In this document: one piece after another, positions 1 through 4,931 of the stretch | How the letters are laid out: every line of letters begins with the position of its first letter | Numbering within the stretch: the first letter of the stretch is position 1 | Assembly (NCBI GenBank): GCA_035518875.1 | Contig: DATIXD010000244.1 | Location: 1 to 5,105, forward strand | Source of the DNA: DATIXD01 sp035518875 | GTDB lineage: Bacteria > Pseudomonadota > Gammaproteobacteria > Methylococcales > Methylococcaceae | Length of the DNA: 5,105 nucleotides | Reading direction: 5' to 3' | Notes under the pieces: model-generated | Seen by the model: only the letters and a program-made list of their open reading frames with translations | Database searches by the model: none | What the model was told of the DNA's origin: nothing | Program-made: the position numbers and the translations under genes

Positions 1-186
1 GCCATCGTCCCGCGCATATGGCTTGGTTGCGAGTTGCTTGGCCTTTTGCTCCACCTCCGCAAAGTCGAAAGGTTTAGCGGGTGCAGGCGGCGCTGGCGGG
101 GGGACAGTCTTACCGACCTCGGCCCGGGCCATATCCACAAACAGCAAAGGGAATAACAACCAAAAGCACCAGCTTCGTTTGCTCAC
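1..186 (-). CDS. opgG: Periplasmic glucan biosynthesis protein OpgG/MdoG-like, N-terminal 62 residues (cut by window edge)
   Basis: The 62 visible residues begin with a signal peptide. A basic start (MSKR) is followed by a hydrophobic stretch at about residues 6-18 and an ARA cleavage motif at 20-22. Next comes a short Pro/Ala-rich linker, then FDFAEVEQKAKQLATKPY at residues 40-57. That last segment matches the conserved mature N-terminus of the OpgG/OpgD family, which typically reads F-D/N-F-x-x-V...A...LA-x-KPY. Family members act in the periplasm in building the backbone and branches of osmoregulated periplasmic glucans, usually with the membrane glycosyltransferase OpgH. The start is GTG at 186-184: the frame has a stop at 273-271 and no other ATG, GTG or TTG between. 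A GGAG at 202-199 lies 12 bases upstream, rather far. OpgD is the main alternative to OpgG, because the diagnostic C-terminal domain lies outside the window. Family assignment is firm; the G/D choice is not. Confidence 0.8.
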   Translation of the reverse strand, partial: MSKRSWCFWLLFPLLFVDMARAEVGKTVPPPAPPAPAKPFDFAEVEQKAKQLATKPYARDDG

Positions 187-438
187 GGTAACATTGTTCT
201 CCGATTCGGGTATTGTGACGTCGTTGGCGGTTAGCGATTTCGCCGTTGTTCTGAAAGCTGACGACCGGCTTTCCGCTAATTAGGTGCCGGAGCTTGACCG
301 ACCCCTTGCCGCACAAAGTGCGCACAGGGTTTGTCGACCTGGTCGCCGGGCGTGCCCGTCGGCGGCTTGAGCGAAATTCTTCGGGAATTGATGCATTGCC
401 ATCCGGTTTCTTGCGCGCATAGTCATGCCGAAAGATTT

Positions 439-463
439 TTGATATCAAGTTAACCTGGATCAA
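439..463. promoter_or_regulatory. Possible FNR/Anr-family binding site next to a short palindrome
   Basis: Positions 450-463 read TTAACCTGGATCAA. On the other strand this is TTGATCCAGGTTAA, which fits TTGAT-N4-(G/A)TCAA at 9 of 10 informative positions when the G variant of the second half-site is allowed. Immediately upstream is the perfect palindrome TTGATATCAA at 439-448. It has the same half-sites but no 4-base spacer, so it is not a standard site by itself. The location between opgG and sixA would suit regulation of either gene by an oxygen- or nitric-oxide-sensing CRP/FNR-family regulator. A match this short can occur by chance. Confidence 0.3.
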
Positions 464-504
464 ACATGGGATTGAAGTAGTATACATCGCTGTCGACGAA
501 TGCA

Positions 505-525
505 GTATCTACAGCGGTATCTACA
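505..525 (+). repeat. Tandem 9-base direct repeat GTATCTACA with 12-base period
   Basis: GTATCTACA occurs at 505-513 and again at 517-525, separated by GCG. The two copies begin 12 bases apart and lie 115-135 bases upstream of the sixA start. They could be paired half-sites for a DNA-binding protein or simply a small duplication. No regulator is known to me for this motif. Confidence 0.5.
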
Positions 526-639
526 AAAAAGTCCGCCAGGGGGGATTCCCACTCAGACGGGACAAGTTCCGGCTCCGGACGACCACTCGGATACCGACAT
601 CAAGGGGGCGGCAACAAACCTATCTATGGAAGAAAATGC

Positions 640-1146
640 ATGAAAAACCTGATCCTGATTCGACACGCAAAATCCAGCTGGGATGATGCGGCCTTGAGCG
701 ATCTGGAACGCCCGCTCAACAAACGGGGAAAGCGGGACGCACCCCTCATGGGGCGCCTGTTGAAACAAAAAGGGTTATTGCCCGATCTGATTCTGGCCAG
801 CCCGGCAAAAAGGTCGCGCAAGACCGCGATCAAAATCGCTGGCGAGGTTAGTTACCCGAAAGACAAAATCGCAACCCGCAAGGCCATCTATCTGCAGGGC
901 GTTCCGGGGCTGATCGAGCTGATCGGCGGGTTGGCGGACGATCATAACCGGGTGTTCCTCATCGGCCACAATCCCGATCTAACCGACTTGGCCAACCGTT
1001 TGACCGGATCGAATATCGCCAATATTCCAACCTGCGGCCTCGTGTCGATCGAGTTTTCGGTGGCTTCCTGGCGGGAAATCCACGAGGGCGGCGGCGTTCT
1101 GGCTCTGTTCGAGCGTCCGCCGAAACCCGCTCCGGCGACAGACTGA
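640..1146 (+). CDS. sixA: SixA-type phosphohistidine phosphatase (histidine phosphatase superfamily)
   Basis: This 168-residue cytoplasmic protein starts with LILIRHAKSSW. Arg8-His9 are the catalytic RH pair, and RHAKSSW is the variant typical of the SixA branch. RPLNKRGKRDAP at 24-35 and SPAKRSRKTA at 54-63 (phosphate-binding Arg58) are further family motifs. IGHNPDL at 108-114 supplies the second catalytic histidine, His110. E. coli SixA is 161 residues, so the length is normal. SixA removes phosphate from histidine; in E. coli it acts on ArcB and on the nitrogen-related phosphotransferase system, but the partner here cannot be read from the sequence. The ATG at 640 is supported by GGAAGA at 628-633, six bases upstream. 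A Pro-rich tail (160-166) closes the protein. The gene converges on the DUF2582 gene with a 5-base gap and no obvious terminator between them. Confidence 0.85.
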   Translation: MKNLILIRHAKSSWDDAALSDLERPLNKRGKRDAPLMGRLLKQKGLLPDLILASPAKRSRKTAIKIAGEVSYPKDKIATRKAIYLQGVPGLIELIGGLADDHNRVFLIGHNPDLTDLANRLTGSNIANIPTCGLVSIEFSVASWREIHEGGGVLALFERPPKPAPATD

Positions 1147-1151
1147 GGGAC

Positions 1152-1364
1152 TTAGAATACCAGGCAAATCAACTCCTCCGTGCCCTTGCGTGCCACCGCG
1201 ATTTTCCCTTCCCGCGCCAGCCAGCCGAGCGCCCGCTGGACATCGTTCTTGTCGAGGCCAACTCCTTCAGACAAGGTAGACGCGCTTGCTTGCCCGTTCT
1301 CGCGGAGATATTTCCACACCTTGCCGGCGGCCGTGCCAATCTCTTCGTTGATGTCTTCGTGCAT
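1152..1364 (-). CDS. Small winged helix-turn-helix protein (DUF2582 type)
   Basis: This complete 70-residue protein is almost entirely one winged-helix fold. Helix 1 is around residues 9-23 (IGTAAGKVWKYLRENG), helix 2 around 27-35, the probable recognition helix around 39-53 (KNDVQRALGWLAREGKI region), and a beta wing follows at 54-69. The IG..AGKVW.YL and ALGWLAREGKI signatures match what I recall of the DUF2582 winged-helix family, whose role is not established. The start is fixed: an in-frame TGA sits five codons upstream of the ATG, and GAGGAG lies 8 bases before it. The gene follows minE on the same strand with a 47-base gap, so it could be the fourth gene of the min operon. It has no visible effector domain; it may bind DNA, or use the fold for protein contacts. 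Confidence 0.8.
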   Translation of the reverse strand: MHEDINEEIGTAAGKVWKYLRENGQASASTLSEGVGLDKNDVQRALGWLAREGKIAVARKGTEELICLVF

Positions 1365-1411
1365 GCGCCTTGCTCCTCATGTGATGCGTAGTCACTTAAC
1401 GCCTGCATTAC

Positions 1412-1690
1412 CTAAGGGCGATGCGCTCGTTTTCGCTCGCCTTCGTCCGGCAGAACGATGTTCAGTTCGAGTACCTCTCGGTTGTCATCTTGCTCCATCG
1501 TGACCGAAATCGCATTCTGATCGACGTTCACATACTTGCGGATGACTTCCAGCAGTTCTTTTTGCAGCATGGGAAGATAGTCCGGCTTGTTGCGTTCCGC
1601 CCGCTCATGCGCCACCAGGATCTGCAAGCGCTCTTTGGCGATGGAGGCGGTCGCTGGCCGCGAGCTTCGAAAATAATCCAAGAGTCCCAT
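1412..1690 (-). CDS. minE: Cell division topological specificity factor MinE
   Basis: This 92-residue protein has the family's usual size and layout. MGLLDYF at 1-7 is the amphipathic membrane-binding start. IAKERLQILVAHERAER at 17-33 is the anti-MinCD helix that contacts MinD and stimulates its ATPase. YLPMLQKELLEVIRKYV at 38-54 and VLELNIVLP at 73-81 form the topological-specificity domain that dimerises. MinE chases MinD off the membrane, producing the oscillation that keeps MinC away from midcell. The ATG follows the minD stop after only three bases. AGAGG within the end of minD, seven bases upstream, serves as ribosome-binding site, so translation of the two is probably coupled. The C-terminal tail after the conserved domain (83-92) is basic. 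Stop codon is TAG. Confidence 0.97.
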   Translation of the reverse strand: MGLLDYFRSSRPATASIAKERLQILVAHERAERNKPDYLPMLQKELLEVIRKYVNVDQNAISVTMEQDDNREVLELNIVLPDEGERKRAHRP

Positions 1691-1693
1691 GGC

Positions 1694-2503
1694 TTAACCT
1701 CTGAATAACCGACCGAACAGGCCCTTCTTTTCTTCGTCCAGAAAACGGTGGGGCACCTCCTCGCCCAGATAGCGACGAACCACATCGTAATAGGCCTGGC
1801 CGGCATCGCTCTTCTCGTCCAGGATCACCGGCGTACCGGAGTTGGAGGCGTTGAGCACCGCTTTCGATTCAGGGATCACTCCCAATAGGTGGAGGGACAG
1901 AATCTCCTGCACGTCATCCACGCTCAGCATTTCGCCGAGCTTGACCCGCTGCGGAGCGTAACGGGTCAACAGCAGATATTCCTTGATGGGCTCCTCGCCC
2001 ATTTCGGCGCGTCGGGACTTGCTGGCGAGTATGCCCAACATGCGATCGGAGTCGCGCACAGAAGAGACCTCCGGATTGGTGACCACGACGGCGTCATCGG
2101 CGAAATACATGGCCAGCGTCGCGCCCCGTTCGATACCCGCGGGCGAATCGCAGACGATATAAGTGAAATTCTCGGATAATTCATTCAGCACCTTGCCCAC
2201 ACCCTCGATGGAGAGAGACTCCTTGTCCCGGGTTTGCGAGGCCGGCAGGATGAAAAGATTCTCGCAACGTTTGTCACGGATCAACGCCTGATTCAGGGTG
2301 GCCTCGCCGTTAATGACATTGACGAAATCGTAAACCACGCGACGCTCGCAACCCATGATCAAATCCAGGTTGCGCAGACCCACGTCGAAGTCGATCACGG
2401 CGGTCCGATGGCCCTTGAGCGCCAATCCCATGGCAATGGCTGCGCTGGTGGTGGTCTTGCCGACGCCGCCTTTCCCCGATGTTACAACGATGATTCGTGC
2501 CAC
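1694..2503 (-). CDS. minD: Septum site-determining ATPase MinD
   Basis: This 269-residue ParA/MinD-family ATPase is full length (E. coli MinD is 270). The deviant Walker A motif SGKGGVGKTTT covers residues 9-19, with signature Lys11 and catalytic Lys16. Switch I (IDFDVGLRNLD) lies at 37-47. Walker B is IVCDSPAGIE at 116-125, with Asp119. The C-terminal amphipathic helix KKGLFGRLFRG (259-269) is the membrane-targeting sequence. ATP-bound MinD dimerises on the inner membrane, recruits MinC and is released when MinE triggers hydrolysis. The start codon is GTG, chosen because GGGAGG lies six bases upstream and MARIIVVTSGKGG begins exactly as in other MinD proteins; the next methionine, Met25, would remove Walker A. 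All key residues are present. It lies 30 bases after minC and three bases before minE. Confidence 0.98.
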   Translation of the reverse strand: MARIIVVTSGKGGVGKTTTSAAIAMGLALKGHRTAVIDFDVGLRNLDLIMGCERRVVYDFVNVINGEATLNQALIRDKRCENLFILPASQTRDKESLSIEGVGKVLNELSENFTYIVCDSPAGIERGATLAMYFADDAVVVTNPEVSSVRDSDRMLGILASKSRRAEMGEEPIKEYLLLTRYAPQRVKLGEMLSVDDVQEILSLHLLGVIPESKAVLNASNSGTPVILDEKSDAGQAYYDVVRRYLGEEVPHRFLDEEKKGLFGRLFRG

Positions 2504-2509
2504 TGATGT

Positions 2510-2515
2510 CCTCCC
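2510..2515 (-). promoter_or_regulatory. Ribosome-binding site of minD
   Basis: GGGAGG on the minus strand sits six bases before the GTG codon at 2503-2501. It is the strongest Shine-Dalgarno sequence in the min cluster, and it fixes the non-ATG start of minD. Confidence 0.8.
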
Positions 2516-2533
2516 AATCTGTGTTGAGCGTCT

Positions 2534-3268
2534 TTATAAGTCTTCGATGACCAGCGAATTGTCGCGGAAATAAATCTGCACCGGCCTGCCGCGCACCGAA
2601 TCGCCCAGATTCTCACTGATCTTGTAATGCCCGCCAATCGATACCAGCTCCGCCTGCAAATCCAGGCAGAAAATGCGGCTGTTCAGATTCCCCTGCACGC
2701 CCGCCAGGGCGCGTCCGCGCAGGCTGTTATAAACATGAATGTTGCCGTCGGCCATGATCTCCGCGCCCGCGCTCACCGGGGACAACACGACCAAATCGCC
2801 GCCGGCAGCGTAAATGCGCTGGCCGGATCGGATCGGATGATCGATCAGCTTGGCAGCGGCCGGTTCGATCCGAACGGCGGGTCGGGCCACAGGCTTGGGT
2901 GGCGGCGCATGATGCGCGGGTTCGTGTTTGATGTCCGCCAGCACGGCCAGTGCCGCCACCTGCGCGGCATGGTGCTGGCTTTCCATGCCGCCACGCACGC
3001 CCACGGGAACGAGCCCGCACTCGTGTAAGAGATTAACCAGCCTGGGGAAGTCGAGTTCCGCATCCGGCACCGCCAGATCGTGCAAATCGATCACGACCGG
3101 AGCGTTGCGAAAAAAGTCCGGGGCCTGTTCGACCTTCTGATGCAACGATGACGCCACGGCCTCCAGGTCGTCACTCAGCAGCTTCAGGATCGGCAGATTG
3201 ATCGAGCCACTCTTGATTTCAAACAACAGAGGGGGCTGCGCCTCTTGCTCGCGGGGTCCGACTGACAT
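2534..3268 (-). CDS. minC: Septum site-determining protein MinC
   Basis: This 244-residue inhibitor of FtsZ assembly has two domains. The N-terminal domain (about 13-110) begins LLFEIKSGSINLPILKLL and includes VVIDLHDL at 58-65; this region antagonises FtsZ polymers. A Pro/Ala/His-rich linker covers about 113-140. The C-terminal beta-helix domain (about 146-220) carries the IRSGQRIYA motif at 146-154, needed for binding MinD. It also carries GAEIMADGNIHVY at 168-180 and LRGRALAG at 183-190. One oddity is Asn181, where most MinC proteins have glycine (HVYG). I chose ATG 3268 because it gives the usual MinC N-terminus and length. No clear Shine-Dalgarno precedes it, and an in-frame ATG at 3325 would add 19 residues that do not resemble MinC and would start inside an inverted repeat. 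minC is first in the cluster. Confidence 0.95.
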   Translation of the reverse strand: MSVGPREQEAQPPLLFEIKSGSINLPILKLLSDDLEAVASSLHQKVEQAPDFFRNAPVVIDLHDLAVPDAELDFPRLVNLLHECGLVPVGVRGGMESQHHAAQVAALAVLADIKHEPAHHAPPPKPVARPAVRIEPAAAKLIDHPIRSGQRIYAAGGDLVVLSPVSAGAEIMADGNIHVYNSLRGRALAGVQGNLNSRIFCLDLQAELVSIGGHYKISENLGDSVRGRPVQIYFRDNSLVIEDL

Positions 3269-3307
3269 GGTGGGCTTAGTCGCTATGAAGGGCAGGTGTT
3301 TAAAAGA

Positions 3308-3333
3308 TGGCCAGGATTGTAGCATCCTGGCCA
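3308..3333 (-). terminator. Perfect 10-bp inverted repeat before minC: terminator, leader hairpin or operator
   Basis: TGGCCAGGAT at 3308-3317 and ATCCTGGCCA at 3324-3333 are perfect complements around a 6-base loop. Read on the minus strand, the hairpin is followed directly by TCTTTT, as in an intrinsic terminator. It could therefore end the transcript of the pmtA-like gene, which stops about 125 bases earlier. The T-run is short. The same element overlaps a TACAAT box, so it could instead be an operator or a hairpin at the 5' end of the minC leader. The structure is certain; its function is a guess. Confidence 0.5.
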
Positions 3334-3344
3334 GGGGAAGGTAA
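3316..3344 (-). promoter_or_regulatory. Candidate minC promoter A (TTACCT-N17-TACAAT)
   Basis: On the minus strand, TACAAT at 3321-3316 matches the -10 consensus at five of six positions. It lies 17 bases after TTACCT, a weak three-of-six -35. Transcription would start near 3309, giving a leader of about 40 bases before the minC ATG. The -10 box lies in the loop and arm of the inverted repeat. Alternative to candidate B. Confidence 0.3.
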
Positions 3345-3371
3345 GTACAACGCGACAATTGGGCATTTCAA
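3344..3371 (-). promoter_or_regulatory. Candidate minC promoter B (TTGAAA-N16-TGTACT)
   Basis: On the minus strand, TTGAAA at 3371-3366 matches the -35 consensus at five of six positions. TGTACT at 3349-3344 matches the -10 consensus at four of six, with a 16-base spacer. Transcription would start near 3337 and place the whole inverted repeat at the very 5' end of the mRNA. Alternative to candidate A. Confidence 0.3.
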
Positions 3372-3458
3372 ACAATCACTTAGCCCTCCCTGATGCTGCC
3401 AAGAGATTATTGGCGAGTTATGGTCCGCAAGCCTGCGGGGAACGTATCAGGCATTGCA

Positions 3459-4079
3459 TTACCCATCCTTCTTCAAGTGCAGCATGGTGAACATATTCAA
3501 GGGCGGCAATTTGTGCCGTTTGATTTCCCGCAAAGAGGTGTGGGACAGGATCTCCTGAAGCGCCATGTCCGGACGCCATCCCAGCCTATTCGAAAGCGGC
3601 GCGAGCATGGATTCGAATCTGCGTCTAAAACCTCTTTCAGCGGCGAAGTGATTGACGATGATGACGTCCCCGCCGCGCTTGCACACGCGTTCGATTTCCC
3701 CAATGACTTTTTCGGGTTCGGGCACCACCGACATGACATACGCTGCAACCACCGCGTCGAAGGTTTCGTCGGGAAAATGCATTTTGCGCGCGTCCATGAT
3801 GTCAAGAGCGGTGACATGGCCGAGCTTTTTTCCCGACACGCGCTTTCGCGCACGCGCCAGCATGTGCGGGGATATATCGATGCCATGGACTTGGTGTTCT
3901 TTCCGGTAATAGGAGAGACTGATTCCGGTACCGACACCCACCTCCAGAATCTTGCGGGGACGGTCGTTGGTTACGCCGGCCGCCATGGAACGGCCGCGAA
4001 AACTGAGCAACCACCCGAAGGTGTGATCATAAACCGGGGCATAGCGCTCGTAGGATTTCAAGATGGATTCGAGTTGCAT
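3459..4079 (-). CDS. pmtA: SAM-dependent phospholipid N-methyltransferase, PmtA-like
   Basis: This 206-residue class I methyltransferase has motif I ILEVGVGTGISL at 44-55, which binds S-adenosylmethionine. The acidic end of strand 2 is in HGIDISPHML (65-74). A MDARKMHFPDETFDAVVAAYVMSVVP segment spans 95-120 and IIVNHF lies at 140-145. YERYAPVYDHTFG at the N-terminus, FPD.TFDAVVA.YV, VNH and the LGWRP element at 166-170 resemble the Rhodobacter-type PmtA enzymes that methylate phosphatidylethanolamine stepwise towards phosphatidylcholine at the inner membrane. No transmembrane segment is visible, as expected for the soluble bacterial type. AGAGGA sits four bases before the ATG. The gene stands alone, leftward, with minC about 190 bases beyond its stop. 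Substrate is inferred from family resemblance; a related UbiE/MenG-like or other small-molecule methyltransferase is the main alternative. Confidence 0.75.
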   Translation of the reverse strand: MQLESILKSYERYAPVYDHTFGWLLSFRGRSMAAGVTNDRPRKILEVGVGTGISLSYYRKEHQVHGIDISPHMLARARKRVSGKKLGHVTALDIMDARKMHFPDETFDAVVAAYVMSVVPEPEKVIGEIERVCKRGGDVIIVNHFAAERGFRRRFESMLAPLSNRLGWRPDMALQEILSHTSLREIKRHKLPPLNMFTMLHLKKDG

Positions 4080-4161
4080 GGATTCCTCTTCTCCCGCATA
4101 ACGAAAGTTATCACGAGATGGCGTATCTTATGGTTGGATGTTGTCCCCGCCTTCGACGGCC

Positions 4162-4192
4162 ATTATAACTTGGCGGCAGGGGCATGAGACAA
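4162..4192 (-). promoter_or_regulatory. Candidate promoter of the pmtA-like gene
   Basis: On the minus strand a perfect TATAAT lies at 4167-4162. The best upstream partner is TTGTCT at 4192-4187, matching four of six -35 positions, with a rather long 19-base spacer. Transcription would start around 4155, giving a leader of about 75 bases. The -10 is convincing; the -35 is weak. Confidence 0.45.
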
Positions 4193-4229
4193 GGCCGGCG
4201 CATGTCGTCGTGTGCGAATGCTTTCCACT

Positions 4230-4259
4230 ATGGCACGATCATCGAACTGGCTTTATGAT
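4230..4259 (+). promoter_or_regulatory. Candidate promoter of the small hypothetical gene
   Basis: TATGAT at 4254-4259 matches the -10 consensus at five of six positions. ATGGCA at 4230-4235 matches the -35 at four of six, with an 18-base spacer. Transcription would start near 4266, about 44 bases before the ATG at 4310. Confidence 0.3.
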
Positions 4260-4309
4260 GGCAGGCTATCCTCCTCGTCTTGACCTCAACATCGAACGCT
4301 TTTCGCCCT

Positions 4310-4555
4310 ATGAGCAAACTCTTTGAAATCAGACTGTCCACGGCGCCGGATGAAATCCTTGCAAAGGCCAGACAGACCGCACAATCCAGCGGCGTTCAAC
4401 TGTCGGGCGATCACGAGGCCGGCCGATTCTTCGGCAATGGCATGGAAGGAACCTATCGGATCGATGGCGACACGCTCGCCATCCGGATATTGAAAAAGCC
4501 CTTTATCCTGCCTTGGACCCTGATCGAATCATCGATCAGAAATTATTTTGCCTGA
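4310..4555 (+). CDS. Small conserved-looking protein of unknown function
   Basis: I do not recognise this 81-residue protein with confidence. It has a short strand at 4-9 (LFEIRL), a helix around 13-27 (PDEILAKARQTAQSS), then strand-rich sequence with GRFFGNGMEGTYRIDGDTLAIRIL (38-61). It ends in KKPFILPWTLIESSIRNYF (62-80). The layout of helix, G..F.G...G.Y.I.GDTL.I and a KPF..PW..IE....  tail recalls small single-domain proteins sometimes annotated as polyhydroxyalkanoate-system proteins; that link is tentative. There is no signal peptide or membrane segment. The ATG at 4310 is preferred to an in-frame TTG at 4280 (in-frame stop at 4256-4258), although neither has a visible Shine-Dalgarno. 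It is transcribed away from the pmtA-like gene and is followed by a long empty stretch. Confidence 0.6.
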   Translation: MSKLFEIRLSTAPDEILAKARQTAQSSGVQLSGDHEAGRFFGNGMEGTYRIDGDTLAIRILKKPFILPWTLIESSIRNYFA

Positions 4556-4748
4556 CCCAAAAGGCCGACCACGTCGGAAGCGGGAAATGGAGCGCCGCAG
4601 CCTTCGCCGCCGCACGCCCGTTACCTTTTCGTGCTTGAGCAACGCACTAAGCGATGCAGACGAAACCCGACCTTGGTGACAGAGGTGACTTGAACCGCCT
4701 TCGCATGATCATTCCCAATGCTGCCGGACGGGCACGGGCAAGTGAAGC

Positions 4749-4786
4749 CTCATCGTGCCGACTGGGATAATCGAAAACACGATGGG
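4749..4786. repeat. Inverted repeat CATCGTG/CACGATG
   Basis: CATCGTG at 4751-4757 pairs with CACGATG at 4778-4784, and C4749-G4786 plus a wobble pair extend the stem. CGA/TCG at 4759-4761 and 4771-4773 can add three inner pairs. There is no T-run on the minus strand and only an A-run after it on the plus strand, so it does not look like a terminator. Confidence 0.4.
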
Positions 4787-4890
4787 AAAAGCTGGGGATC
4801 AACGACACGGAATCGGCATTCAACAGATACTGAGCGGGATGCTGACGGAGTCTTAGGCGGTAGTCGTGTGGTCCGCGGGGTTCACTTTTT

Positions 4891-4925
4891 CCGGATTGCG
4901 GCCAAGGTATGTGGCCGCGCTCCGG
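4891..4925 (-). terminator. Long GC-rich hairpin just downstream of thiC
   Basis: The inner stem GCGGCCA (4898-4904) pairs with TGGCCGC (4912-4918) around a 7-base loop. An outer stem CCGGA (4891-4895) pairs with TCCGG (4921-4925). The 12 base pairs are interrupted only by a 2x2 internal loop. It begins seven bases past the thiC stop. On the minus strand it is followed by A-rich, not T-rich, sequence, so it is not a classic intrinsic terminator. It may protect the mRNA 3' end or assist a factor-dependent stop. Confidence 0.5.
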
Positions 4926-4931
4926 GGTTTC

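Larger units (their letters stand above)
187..639. other. Divergent intergenic region between opgG and sixA
   Basis: This 453-base spacer separates two divergently transcribed genes and must carry the promoter of opgG, and probably that of sixA. Open frames inside it, including a leftward one at 110-487, show no recognisable protein family and overlap the opgG coding start, so I treat it as non-coding. It contains a possible FNR/Anr-type box at 450-463, a 10-bp palindrome at 439-448 and a tandem 9-base repeat at 505-525. A small hairpin lies at 310-322, with stem CGCAC/GTGCG and an AAA loop. I could not find a convincing -35/-10 pair for either gene. Confidence 0.6.
4556..4931. other. Gene-free stretch between the hypothetical gene and thiC
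   Basis: No open frame in these 376 bases resembles a known protein. The longest, rightward from 4718, runs antisense into the thiC 3' end and has a composition like non-coding sequence. A short one at 4654-4770 (38 residues) has no ribosome-binding site or family resemblance. Structure seen: a weak 5-bp hairpin at 4565-4577 (CCGAC/GTCGG) just after the hypothetical gene's stop, an inverted repeat at 4749-4786, and the strong hairpin at 4891-4925. I see no transposon ends, tRNA or recognisable RNA gene. Confidence 0.6.

Noticed and set aside
110..487. A 125-codon open frame on the minus strand overlapping the opgG start
   Set aside because: It runs in another frame through the opgG signal peptide, and its Arg-rich translation resembles no family.
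3269..3358. Extension of MinC to an upstream TTG (3358) or ATG (3325)
   Set aside because: The extra residues do not look like MinC, and the region carries the inverted repeat and the candidate promoter elements.
3425..3438. Small hairpin CCGCA/TGCGG downstream of the pmtA-like stop as its terminator
   Set aside because: It has only five base pairs and no T-run on the minus strand; the repeat at 3308-3333 is a better candidate.
3393..4187. A 264-codon open frame on the plus strand
   Set aside because: It lies antisense to the PmtA-like gene, which has clear methyltransferase motifs, a ribosome-binding site and a promoter. The antisense translation resembles no family.
4231..4245. A possible sigma-54 promoter beginning TGGCACG
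   Set aside because: The -24 part fits, but ten bases after the GG the required GC is GA, and the -12 element TTGCA is not present.
4556..4931. Degraded mobile element or group II intron remnant in the gene-free stretch
   Set aside because: I found no terminal repeats, transposase or reverse transcriptase fragments, or intron boundary motifs that I could support.
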